64,000 nucleotides of DNA from Piper betle (taxonomy: Eukaryota; Streptophyta; Magnoliopsida; Piperales; Piperaceae): positions 20,991-84,990 of the forward strand of contig JAURVB010006637.1 in NCBI GenBank assembly GCA_033002965.1, in the 5' to 3' direction. Shown here in pieces: positions 23,294 to 35,089 of the stretch (positions are counted from its first letter, which is position 1; each line of letters begins with the position of its first letter). A model generated the notes under the pieces. That model had not been told where the DNA came from. It searched no databases and worked only from the letters and a program-made list of their open reading frames with translations. The position numbers and the translations under genes are program-made.

Positions 23294-24586
23294 CAACCTT
23301 CAACTGACCTTTGCTCGTGCGTTTGGCAATCGAAGACCTTAGGCTTAGAGAGAAGAAGTTATGATTTTGACTTTGGTTACCCTTTGGTCAAGGGTTGAAA
23401 AACTAGACACATTGGTCAAAAGTTAAAGAGTTAAAGCGTTAGAGTTATGCAAATGTTTGGTCACACGATCAGTTACAGAAGGGGATCTTAGGCAAAAACT
23501 TCAAAAATTGATCATAGAGTTCGGATGCTCACAATAGTTTGGTAAAGTTTGAGAAGATGGTTTGGTAGATAACTGGTTATGCATTCGATTGCCAAAGGTG
23601 ACATGGCTAGTGTTAAGTGAATGTTCGGTCAGCATTCTGTTGATCATTCAAGAGGGTTAAAACCTCCAATGGCTACTATTCTTTGAAAGGGTATGGAAGC
23701 TTATAAATACGGCCTTGGGAGCATGTTTTGTATACATCTTGCTAGTATTATGATCTTGGTGTGAATTAGGAAGCTCAATTTGTGTTTGATTGGGATGTTG
23801 AATTTGCTTGTATTCCTAGGTGATTCATTGTGTAACCAAGGAGAGTTCTTATTGTTGTGATGTTGTTCAAGTGAGTACGAGCTATTGTAAACTCCCAAGT
23901 ATGGGATTGTGTGTGTGAAGCATATTGCTTAAGGAAAGAAGGTGCTTAAAGAAAGCAAAGCTTCTAAGGTTGTAAAGTTTTAAGTGTGTGTGGACAAAGG
24001 ATGGCTTATTAGAGGCTCCAAGGGTGTGTATAGTGCAATCTTCCTTGGCACTTGGAGGGCTTCTTGAAGGAGGCCGAGCACAGTTGCTTGTAAGGTTACA
24101 AGTTGGTTGTCTAATAGAGCTATGAAGACCTACTCACCAAACAACTTGGTGAGCTAGAGGAGATGACATACCACTTGGGAAACTCTTGAAAAATTTATTT
24201 GTGCCCTCTCCCTTCTCTTATTTGTGTGCTTGCGCTCTTATTTGGTATCACTTAATTGGCACACTTACTTAACTCCCCTATATTTGACTTGTTCGCTATT
24301 GAGAGTTAAGTTGTATCAAGTTATAGTGAACGTCTTTACTTGTAAGGTTTGACTTGTTCACCAACACAAATGGCAATTTGGAATAGAACTTGTTCCTCAC
24401 ACCCACAATATTATTTTAGTTTTATTTGACTACTTTTCTTGCCTATTCATTAATGTGCCCCTATTGTTTGCTTGTGCCTAAAATCATTTCTACATTATTG
24501 TTCACTCTTGTAAAGACCCTAAAGTTTGTGGGGATCTAACTATTTTAGATAACTGTTTGTAGTTAGCTCTCGCCCACATTTAGTCA
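23294..24586 (+). mobile_element. Sirevirus-like 3' LTR
   Basis: About 1.29 kb from the polypurine tract to the GCCCACATT end that matches the 5' remnant at 13595-14002. A TATA box (TATAAATA, about 23702) sits mid-LTR. The right border is approximate because no TSD or clear CA end was found. Long stretches are stop-rich in all frames. Confidence 0.65.
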
Positions 24587-27224
24587 TCTTCAATACTTAC
24601 CTAAATTCCACCATTGTGACTAACTAATTAGCTTGGTAGTATCTAGCTAAGGATTTTTGAAAACTGTGCTACTTACTTAAATTAACTTAACTGAAAACAT
24701 TGAGTTAAATTCCCTTTCAACTAACTAGTTAATCCTAGTAAGTAACTACAGAATGACTAATTCCTTCGCCTATTTGATCTCTAGAGAGTGAGAGCTCCTT
24801 CATAATTTTGAAAAACTAGGGATAATTACACAAGTCCTTTCATCAATTTGGATTGACTTGAGTATTAAAAACATAACAAGCGTTTGGCCTTTTTTAACTC
24901 CTAGGGGTCGTGCCTTAATAGCAAAAAATACATGTATAAAATTTTGGCACATACATTAAATATAATAACTTTGACATGTTGAAATAAACTAAGCATATAA
25001 AAGGATAAAATATCTGATTAATCGCTTAAAAACTTAAGATTATAAAACTCCCCACCTCAACCTCAACTACTCAAACTATCCTACTCCGGATATAATTAAC
25101 ACGTATTACAATCCAAAGTAGGCTACACAAATCTACATGCTATGATAACGTGCATGATGATGATCCAAAGAGCATGTAAACAACATTCAAAACATGTTTA
25201 TTACTTCATTACTACTAGATCATATGAACATCATATAATGATCAACGAATCATAAACATAGCATACTTAAAGCATAATATCAACAAAACATATAAAACAC
25301 CCTTACTCATATCTCTCAGGATACTTGACAAAAATTATAATATTTTAGAGTAAGGAAATAGACATTCTGAAGTCTCTAACGTAAAAAGAATAAGTAAAAT
25401 TGGAGATCTAAAACCCATTGTTGCTGTCCGAAAAACCTAGCGTTGAAATAGAGCTTCCAATTTGTGTTTTTTTATGTTTTTCCATTTTTATCCAATTTTT
25501 ATTAAATGCAAACAAGTTTTTCATGGTTTCTTAACATTAAATCATGGGTTGTAATAGGTTTTTAATCATGATTTACCTGTGTGGACATGATATGGACTTA
25601 AGTGGACAATCCAAAGTCGTAGGCAGACACTTCAAATGTGTAGATGAACTCTCCACCAAACAAGGAATTTGGATTGTCCTAGTCGATTTGAGCTCTCCAT
25701 CAAGTCAATGGTTTAGTTCCACAAAATTGGCGTAGTTGAGAATTTCAGGGGAGAGAAATGTGAAGAATCTGATGGAGCTCCAGACCTATAAATTGAGCTC
25801 CATCCTATGAAGAAAAAGAAAGCAAACAAGTAGCGAAGAAAAAAGAGAGAAAAATATCATGAGATTTCTTTGTATGTACTTGGTAGAAAAAACTAGTGAA
25901 TCAATTTTCACGTAGGTCTGGTCTTTCCGACTACAAGACTCAAAAATCTTGATCATCTCTTTTTATCTTAATTTTATTGGCTCACATTTTATTTTTTACT
26001 GTTACCTATTGATTCGAAGTGATCAAGCGATCTTCTTCTATGTGCAAATCTATGCATAAGTATTGTCCTACTTTTTCATGATTTTAATTTAGAGAAAAAC
26101 AAGCAGAAAAGAAGTGTTGATGTTCAAAACTTGATATATTTTAAGAATTCAACTTTGAGTCATTGTCAAATCATAAGAACTATTTGTTAAAATTATTTAC
26201 AGCAAGCCTAGACATGGAATGACATCTTAATCATTGATTTGTTTGATGAATTATATAGTCATGGAACATGGAAGAAAACATGCAAATAACAATAGAACAT
26301 CAAATAGAAACATGGAATATGATCATCGTTAATGAATCTACATGTTTACTTATTTTAATTGAGATTACTAACCTCTTCTTTGGTGAATATGCCTAAAACT
26401 CTACACCAAATACTTCACCACACCATTTCCAACAATGAGAGAGTTTGAAAGAGAGAAACTAAAAGGAGGGGCGGCAAGAGAAAGATGGATAGAGAGACAA
26501 GAGTAGCTTAGGGGTTTGTTAAATAGGAACTTGCAATTTCGTCTACATCCCCTAGAACATCCTCTTTCGAATCTCAAAAAGAATAACCATAGTCCTCCTA
26601 CCCGTCCATATCTAATGACCAATTCTCACGCTACACAAAACTCTACCATTGGACAATAAATAATGCTAGGCTTCACTTAACTTACTTTAATCATATAAAT
26701 TACGTGTCTTTGCCCATGCATTAAAATAAAAAACTAGTTGAACCTATTGTTAATAATATGGATTTGGTTCACTTGTGATTGTGTCCAACTTATTCACCAT
26801 AGATTTTTATTTGTGCAATTACTTATCCTTAGGGCTTTAATTTAACCATTTGCCGCCTTTAATAATTGAGAATTAGACAAATATCTCACATAACCAAACT
26901 GATTATAATTGACATATAACGATGTAATTTCAAAAGTATATTTCATAAGTCAAGATTAACTTATACAAAGAAAATGCTATTTGCTAAAAATAAAAAGTTC
27001 ACTATGGCTATATCCTACTCAAGAGAAAGAAAATAAAACTAACTAATTTTGACAAAAGAGCAAGATATTACATCAGGCCCAAAATGAACAATTGTAAAAT
27101 CAAATTCTGCAGGAGGAATAGGATATCCAGAACTTGACTGTTGTTGTGAATGTTGGCCCAAAACTTTCAAGCAACTCATGCTGCCATTCAACAATTGTTG
27201 GCTGAAGGGAATCAAGGAGGACAA
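24587..27224. other. AT-rich, no recognised gene
   Basis: Low-complexity intergenic-type sequence. A 61-codon minus-strand frame at 27039-27224 (Gln/Ser-rich, ending in an acidic-hydrophobic stretch) has fairly gene-like codon composition and could be an exon fragment, but I recognise no family, and convincing splice sites are not visible. Other short frames (25544-25735, 26401-26622) look random. Confidence 0.4.
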
Positions 27225-28330
27225 CTATAAAATTCAGGTTTTTCGTCCGATGGTTTTAATTTCAGTTCAGTCATAACCTGGATTGAGTTGCTTGCCTGAC
27301 CCTTTTGCCGCGTATTTATGTTTGGTATAGGTATGTATGAGTTGCCCTAACCGTAACTCTTTCGGCTTTGTTGCCCCCATCGGACGCTATGTTCTTGACC
27401 TTTTTTTGTTTGGTTTGGTCGAGTCGAGTCTAGTTAGACATTGGATTGAGTCCTTGCATGCCTAGTCAATTATCGTGTGTTGTAGTCGTGTTTGTTTTAC
27501 ATGTTCCGGTGTAAAAAAACCTAAAATAATGCAAATGAGAACTGGGTGCAAAATGCATCATCACCTAGATAAAGTCTGAATTTGATGGTTAAGTTCAAAC
27601 CACGAATGCCAAGGCGCTGTCAAAGCACTGTTACACCAGTGACTTGCCTTATTTTGGAAAAAATTTTCTGTGTTGTATTAATTTATGCATTTTAGAAACC
27701 ACCAAATCATTTCCCTCTTTTCTTTTTAGAATTTAAATCCCAACACACGTCTTTAGGCATGGCACCCATGCCTATGACATCACTTAGCCAACCACCCTCT
27801 TCTTTTATAAAACCCCACCCTCATGCTCACCTTTCCACCCAAACCCAACCACTCCACTCACCCCCAACATCCTCCCAGCCATTTCATCCCTCTCCTCTCG
27901 GCCTTTGTGGAGCATTCCTAGTGTTTTGTTATAAGGGTTGAAGGACTTGGAGTGGAAAAACTCAAAGTGACCTCCCCTTGACTCTTTTGTCGCATGTTTC
28001 TTTATGTTTTTACTTCTGGTTAGGAAGTTCTCTTGTTGTTTGCCTATCAATGTGGTTGTTTACATTTTTAGATATTTTTCACATCTATACATGTCGGTTG
28101 AAAATTAACGAGATTTATTTTCTAAATTTATAGTTATGATTTTTGTACCATAAGGGTGTCTAAATCTGCACTGGTTTTTCTAATTTGTTTGATCTTCGTA
28201 TGTTTGTTTTCATACTAAAGAGATTTACAAGTTATAGGTTAAGTATATTGACTGATTTGATATGGATGATTATAAAAAGGTCCCAAATCGGACAAAAGGT
28301 GGCAGCTTTAGAGGTTCCAGTGATCGTCCA
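27225..28330 (+). mobile_element. LTR-like segment (copy 2)
   Basis: Diverged relative of 10128-11330 with the same order: GTTTTTC...TTTCAGTTCAG...AACCTGGAT, TATA box (TTTATAAAA, about 27804) with a CACCC/CCTC-rich leader, then TTTTGTCGCATGTTTC and TTTTTCACATCTATACATG. Its right limit is unclear and the AT-rich sequence to 29393 may belong to it. Confidence 0.4.
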
Positions 28331-29393
28331 TATACCCAATGTTTAGACCTTATTGCAGTGTTCATTTCATGTTTTACAAGCTAGATTAACCTTAATTAAG
28401 GCCAGAACAAAATTGGTAGACCATACTGTGTACAGGTTTTGTTTCTATTTTGTTTGTCTATATTTTGTATTGATTTAGATGGTAGATTAATTATAAGGCC
28501 ACACAAAAATCCATAAAAATTACCTAATAACTCACTAAGTGTCTACTGAAAATTTATAAATTTTGGAGTTAAAAAATCTTCATTTTAATGGTTAATGGTC
28601 TTGTACTTCTGGAGTACACAAGAGTTGGATTTATAATCTTGTTTCCATGAAGCCAATTACAAAATCCGTTAAAAAGAGATCAAGAAGTAGAAAAATTATT
28701 ACATAGATTATTAAGAGTAAAAAATGCCCTAAAATATCTCTGTAAAGTTTTAGATCATTTGGGTAAGTAGGTTATTAGGTAGAAATTTCAAATTCTACCC
28801 TGGTCAGATAAATTACGAAATTGGTCAAATCAGTCATCTAGATTAAAAAATTCACCTAGGCCCAATTATAAGGAAATTGGACCTTAAATCTTAATGGACT
28901 AAACGTACAAGTGTCATCTAACTATTCCGATTGACACAAGCCCATTTGGACTTTTGGGCCTATGGGCCAAAATTTTGAAATTTACTGCACGGTAATGAGG
29001 TATTGTTTACAACACATTAATCCGACTTTAATTAACCTTAATCATCATAATAATCCAAAAATTATCACTTTTTAATATTTTTGACAGACCCTTTGGGTGT
29101 CTATAACTAGGAGATTAACTTTTAACTTAATCGGATATCATTTGGTATGTCCGAAAAATCGCCCAGTTAAGTCCAACGTAAGTACGAAATCATTCATTAA
29201 GTACATTTGTAAACCCCAAACCTTAAATTAAATTATGTAATGAGATTCAAGCTAACACTAAACAAAATAAGTAAGTTAATTAAGTTTTGCATGTTGTCCA
29301 TATGTGGAGGCTTTGCCTCATCTTGTGTGCCGATGGGATCCGATTATGATTCGGATTCAATATTTCGTTAGGTTACGTGGGTTGAGCTTATCA
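28331..29393. other. AT-rich, no gene recognised
   Basis: No domain, array or border found. It ends in TATCA, the 5 bp before the GAGO-D element. Confidence 0.45.
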
Positions 29394-29616
29394 TGTAACA
29401 CCTCAAATTCGGTTCATCCTTTGAAACTGAACCAAAATGTCACTGGTCCCAGTTAGGCCAGCTAACCTGAACTTAACTTCGGCGGATCTATTGTTGGCAA
29501 CTCAAAAAGAAAATATCAACTGCCATGCATGGAAAAATTCATAAAAATAAACCTAACATGCTACTACATGGATGACATGTTAACCAATTCACATAGTAAA
29601 TAATTTCAATGAAAAT
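29394..29616 (-). mobile_element. GAGO-D 3' LTR, distal segment
   Basis: TGTAACACCTCAAATTCGG onward matches 46754-46976 of the other LTR: ATGTCACT.GTCCC, CTTCGGCGGATCTATT, ATAAACCTAACATG, GGATGACAT.T.AACCAATTCACATA. Interrupted at GAAAAT (29616) by TEK-A. About 50 bp that should follow are missing; the LTR resumes near 42498. Confidence 0.8.
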
Positions 29617-31692
29617 TGTAACGACCCGGCCCAACCGGCCCAGGTGTTACTTAAAAAGTTAAATGTTGTAAACATACTATTCATGAACATGAATCATAAA
29701 CATGAATTCTAATACGACAATAAGTCTAGAATTTATAAATCATAAAAATAAAACATGTTCATCAAAGTCTCACAGTCTCAGACCGTTTCCCATAGTCATA
29801 TTTATAATATAAGAGAATAAAAAAGAAGTCCAATTTATTATCAATTCGTCAAACCATGGTTGATAATAGAAAGACCAACCACACTTTTATTCTTCAGTCC
29901 AAAGCTGTTCACTTGCAGAGGCAATTCCACGTTAGTGATAAAACCACTAAGCTGCATATTAAATAAAACAAGTCAATATAATCCATATTATCATTTCACG
30001 AGATTTTTAGTTGTTATGAGCCTATGCCGAGATCTTAATATGCTGGGAGGGGTGGCCACCCCATCCAGCTACCATCCCATGTATGCGCGCATATGCTATG
30101 TAGCCCACAGCCTGTAGTTACCGATATTTGCTATTGACTCACCCTCTCGGTATCACAAGTGCATAATGAGCAGTCTTGTGCCACTGCACTCTGTCCTCTT
30201 TCGGCCTGGGGGCAGGTATTTAATCTTCAAGGATGTGCTGCCCTACGCCGAATTGAGTCGACCTTGGTTATGCTTAGCGCATGGTGGTCGGTTATGAACT
30301 CAAGTCGACCAAGACACAATAATTTTAAAGGGTGCAGCCTCGTGTCAGACTGAGTCAATTCCTTAACCACGATTGCACTCCATGCATGGTGGTCAAATCT
30401 GGGCTCAGGCTGACCAGGGCTACCAAAATGGGAAAATACAACATTTCAAATAATTATACGAACCGGGATAATTTGTAAGTGAATCAGCAACCATGATCAA
30501 TGATCCTAATCTTAATGAGAACATAAAATTATACATAAGTGTAATTTTATTCAAGTGGGAATGCATGCAACTACACGACTAATATATATATCATTATTAG
30601 AATTCGACAACATAAAACATGCAACTTTCAACAATATTAAATATTAAATTATTCATGTGACATAATTATTTAAGTCCTACTTTACATTTTAAATCAATTA
30701 TTTATATCATAATTCACACTTCACTAATGATAAAATAATTATTAAGTATTTAATTAATATTATTAGTATATTTTCCTTTGACTTAACCACGGCAGCCCAG
30801 CCTTGTCGTGCCGTCGCAGTGTCGCCCAGTCCAGCCTTGTCACCACACCTAGCGACGCGCTTGCGTCGTCGATTCAGCTGCCGGCGAGCGTTGCCGCCCC
30901 GATCGGGTGGTCGCCTCAACACCCTCAACCCTCTAGCGACCTTCCCTGTCCAGATCAGAACCCATCGCCACCTAGGATGGCAGGATTTCTTCACCCATCA
31001 CCGTCACCTCTATGTTTTTTTTTTGTTTTTCTATTTGCTACCCTAGGCCGGCATCCACGAATACAAACATCAAAGGTGCCAACTTCAGCCACTGATTGAT
31101 CTCTTGCACTTTGCTACAATGTTTATTCACCTAAGGCTCCGCTACCTCAAGACCGGCATTCGACCAGACAAGATCAGCCATAAATTGGAACGATCGTCGT
31201 CCTGTTTCCCAGCAAGGAGGTCGGCTACATGGACTGCCACCGGTAGAACTAGGGTTTTTCTTGGCTTGCAATCATCTGTTGCAATGGGTCCCTGGCAAAG
31301 CTGGCCTGTGATTTCCCATCTTGCCGAACACGAGAACTTGTTGGCCATGGTGAATCATAATCGTGTAAAAATTAGTTTGATTCCTTATTGATTAATACTT
31401 TAATTCACATGATTATCAAAGCTTTTTATCTTTTCAAAATATGCATGCATGAAAATTAAGAATAGGGAGATGGGAAGAATACCAAAGCAAGGAGAAAACC
31501 GGCTCCGGCAAGGAAGAGGAGAAGAAAATGAGAGAATGAAGGCGGCTAAGGTGAGGATGACGCCCTGTCACAAAATATAAAATGAAAATGATGGCTATGG
31601 TATGGGAAAACACCCCAACACCAGCATTTCATTTAACTGGGTAAAGAATAAAACATAATATTTAACCAGGTAGAGAATATAATATAACAATA

Positions 31693-31729
<37 letters not shown>

Positions 31730-31788
31730 TTCTCTAACATTCGATCCTTCCCAGATCGAGTTGAATAATATTTTTTTCAGGCTCTACA
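29617..31788 (-). mobile_element. TEK-A 3' LTR (v2/alpha)
   Basis: 2172 bp from TGTAACGACCCGG to GCTCTACA, followed by the polypurine tract complement ATCTCCCCAAC (31789-31799). Carries module alpha (30005-30420), the GCAATTCCACGTTAGTG motif (29915-29945), module v2 (30790-31380, GC-rich) and an (ATA)n run (31690-31730). Confidence 0.85.
31690..31730. repeat. (ATA)n microsatellite
   Basis: Near-pure AAT run close to the start of the TEK-A LTR (in its own direction). Confidence 0.9.
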
Positions 31789-32423
31789 ATCTCCCCAACT
31801 TAGAAATATTTTGTCCCCAAAATATTATAATGGTAATAGGACAATCATTATTAATTTTATTTTTGGGATCAGTTCATGCTACTACAATTATAAAAATTTT
31901 ATACCATGAATAAGCTAGGGTATTTTCTTGCCATTTCTTATTCAGTCTCCCATGTAGCTTCCTCGTGCCAGGATACTTGTTCTTCAGTGTCTTTATTTCT
32001 CATGCAAGGATCTGAATTGGTTTTTCCTCGTAGGTTAAATTTGATTGTAGCTCTGAGTCTTCAAAATTTATAATTACATGATCTTCATCTCATACATATT
32101 TCTTTAGCATTGACATATGGAAAACGTTGGGTACTCCAACTAGGCTTGGTAGTAATGCTAGTCTATATGCACAATTTCCAACTCGATTAAGGATTGGGAA
32201 CGGTCCTATGAATCTTGGCTATAACTTCCCTGATGATCTAAATCCGATCACCCCCTTCCTAGGAGATGTCTTTAGGTACACAAACTCCCCAATTTGGAAC
32301 TCTAGGTCCCTTCTTCGAGTATCAGCATAACTCTTCTATCGATCCTAAGCTACTTTAGTCCTTTGTTGAATGAGTTTCACTTTTTCAGTTGCTTCCCTCA
32401 CCATCTTTCGCCCGACTATAACT
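31789..32423 (-). pseudogene. TEK-A pol, 3' end (integrase C-term, chromodomain)
   Basis: Reading leftward from 32423: the integrase C-terminal region (GEFVYL-like start, [27 protein letters not shown]), then a degenerate chromodomain-like stretch (NLTYEEKPIQIL ... EEATWE) and the polypurine tract. Stops interrupt it. The FHVSxLxKY signature followed by a chromodomain is diagnostic of Tekay/Del-type chromoviruses. It is cut at 32423 by TEK-B; the upstream codons are at 41765-42497. Confidence 0.85.
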
Positions 32424-34953
32424 TATAACGACCCACCCGAACCAGACCGGGTGTTACTTAAAAATATAGTTAATGTAAATGTAATGTTCTAGAACATGAA
32501 TTTAAATACAGCAATTAAGTCTCGCAACATATAATATAAATCATAACAATAAATCATGTTCTCCAAAATATAAAATAAATTTCCCACAGTCTCGGACCGT
32601 TTCCCATAGGCAAATTTATAACACAAGAGAATAATAAGGAAGCCAATTTTTATTATCGATTCACCATATCTAGGTTGGTAAAAGAACCACCAACCACACT
32701 TCTATTCTTCAGTCCAATCCTGCTCACCTGCGGAGGCAATTCCATCAGAGTGATAAAACCACTAAGCCGCATCATTTCACAATTTCACTCGTTTTTATAA
32801 GCCGCATCAATATAATCCCTATTATCATTTCACTCGTTTTTATTATTATTACACAAGTCTTTAGTAATTATCTCTCAAGTCATTCTGAGATTAGTAAAAG
32901 TCGTCTCCCAACTCATTCTGAGATTAGAAATCGTCTCCTAACTCATTCTGAGATTAGGTGGTCTCCCAATTTATTTTGAGATTAGTCATAGTCTTCCAGT
33001 TCATTTTGAGATTAGAAATTGTCTCCCAGCACATTCTGAGATTACTTGGTCTCCCAATTTATTTTGAGATTAGTCATAGTCTCCCAGTTCATTTTGAGAT
33101 TATAAATTGTTTCCCTGCTAATTCTGAGATTAGTGCCGACAAGGCTATCCGTTTGGGAAAATACAACATTTTAAATAATTGTAGGGACAATATAACATTT
33201 CAAAAAATTTGCGGACACGCATATTAATTTTAAAGGTGCGGCCCTATGTCGGAATGAGTCAATTCCTCGACCCCGATTGCGTTATAGCACATGGTGGTCG
33301 AATCTGGGCTCAGGCCGACCAGGGCTGTCAATAAGAGAAAGTACAACACTTCAAATGATTATACAAAATATACAACATTTTAAATTATTATACGGACCTC
33401 GATATTTTGAACTTGCAGTTGCGACCAATGATCCTAATCTGAACGAGAACATAAAATTATACAAAAGTATTAAATTAAACAGTATTAAATATTAAATTAT
33501 TCATGTGATTTAATCGTTTAAGTCCTACTTTATATTTTAAATTAATTATCAAAATCATAATTAATACCTAACAATTGATAAAATAATTATTACTAATAAA
33601 CAAGTATTTAATTTTCCTTTGCGACGGTAATTACTTAACCTCGATCTTGAAGATTTAGTTTACGGTTATAATTTTTTTATCGCTATTATTATTTACAGCA
33701 ATTTAATTAATTAAGTTGTTCGATTAAATTTTTTAAAATATTTTATATTGATCAAAATAATTATTAATATAATCATTTTAAATTATTCGACTCAATAAAG
33801 TTTTGAACTTTATTTATTTTCATTATTCTATTTAGTTTCAATGCTAGTGATTGCTACCCAACTATAGTTTAATAACCCATTAGCACCCAATTGAACAACC
33901 ATCTAAACATCCCAACAAAGCATCAACAACAAGGTAAATCAGCAAGCGAGGAGGCCTCATGTGCATGATTTACAGTAGTGATCCAAGACGCCGTCCTGCA
34001 CCAAACCAGGCATGTTCCTCTTCTCCCAGCCTCAAGACCCCTCCTTTCTTGCACCTTGCACCAATTCAGATGTTCCACAACCTCAGGCTGGTATCAAAAC
34101 AAGAACGATTGGCCACCTTTGGACGTTGCATGGAGTATGGTCATTCTCCCCACTTCTGCACTTCGCCACCATGAATTCCGGCGAGAAGGTCATCCGTTGT
34201 GGACTGTTCCGGCACCTGAACTACTTTGAAGGAATCCATGATGCTGTCGACAAAGCACAACCAGTGTCTACCCCTCTGCACATCCATTACAACACCTATT
34301 GCAGCAGAACGTTGCCACTTCCATCACCCTTGCAACTCCACCCCTTCACCGCTGCAATTCCGCCACCTGCCAAAAACCAGGGACATGGCAAGCCCTCCCA
34401 TCGACCCAGCAGCAAGAGAGGTCATTGGGGTGTGAGGGATTGCCTTGCAATTGTTCTTACGGTCGTCCATCTTGCCAATGTTTCAGGCTACTTGGCCATG
34501 GACGGGATTCCAATTTCAGTTTAGTTTAGTTCTTTTCTTGTTGATTTACAACTTTAATTCCCATGATTAACAAGCTTACTATCAATTAAAAATATGCATG
34601 CAAGAAAATTAAGAAGAGGGAGATAGGAACAATACCCGAGCAAGGAAGAAACATCGGTAAGAAAGAGGAGAACTAGGCGGCTTAGGTGAGGAAGACGCCC
34701 TTACACCCGTATGTGAAAAATGACGTCCCCTTTCCAAATTTATAAAAATGGAAATGATGGCTAGGGTATGTGAAAACACACCTACACCCGTATTTTATTT
34801 AACCGGGTAAATAATAAAATGGGTAAATAGTTAACCGGGTAAAGAATATAACACATTTGGTCCTTCCCACACCATGTTCGGTCCTTCGTAGACCATGTTC
34901 GGTCCTTCCTGGACAGGGTCCGAGTCCAAATTTTTTTTTTCACGATCTTTACA
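32424..34953 (-). mobile_element. TEK-B 3' LTR (v1/beta)
   Basis: 2530 bp. Contains the GCAATTCCATC motif (32733-32750), the minisatellite beta module (32871-33133), a long AT-rich stretch, module v1 (about 34010-34550) and the 24-bp minisatellite near its start (34853-34922). Ends CGATCTTTACA, followed by the polypurine tract. Confidence 0.9.
32871..33133. repeat. Minisatellite, 88-bp higher-order period (beta)
   Basis: About nine units of CTCATTCTGAGATTAG plus spacer. The GGTCTCCCAATTTATTTTG variant starts at 32957 and 33045, 88 bp apart. Inverted relative to the array at 18263. Confidence 0.9.
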
Positions 34954-34964
34954 ATCTCCCCAAC
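34954..34964 (-). other. Polypurine tract of TEK-B
   Basis: The complement reads GTTGGGGAGAT directly before the LTR start TGTAAAGA. Upstream lies the GGGACGAAAT block (34976-34985 on the complement) shared with TRM and LRD. Confidence 0.85.
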
Positions 34965-35089
34965 ATGGAAATATTTCGTCCCTGAAATATCATAACGGGC
35001 AACAGAACCATCATGATTAGTTTTATTTATTTCTTTGAGATCAGTTCATGCTACTACAAATATAAAACTCTGTTGCTACAAACAGGCTA

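Noticed and set aside
34012..34524. 170-codon frame in the TEK-B LTR
   Set aside because: Falls in LTR module v1; sister LTRs have frame-breaking changes and no domain is seen.
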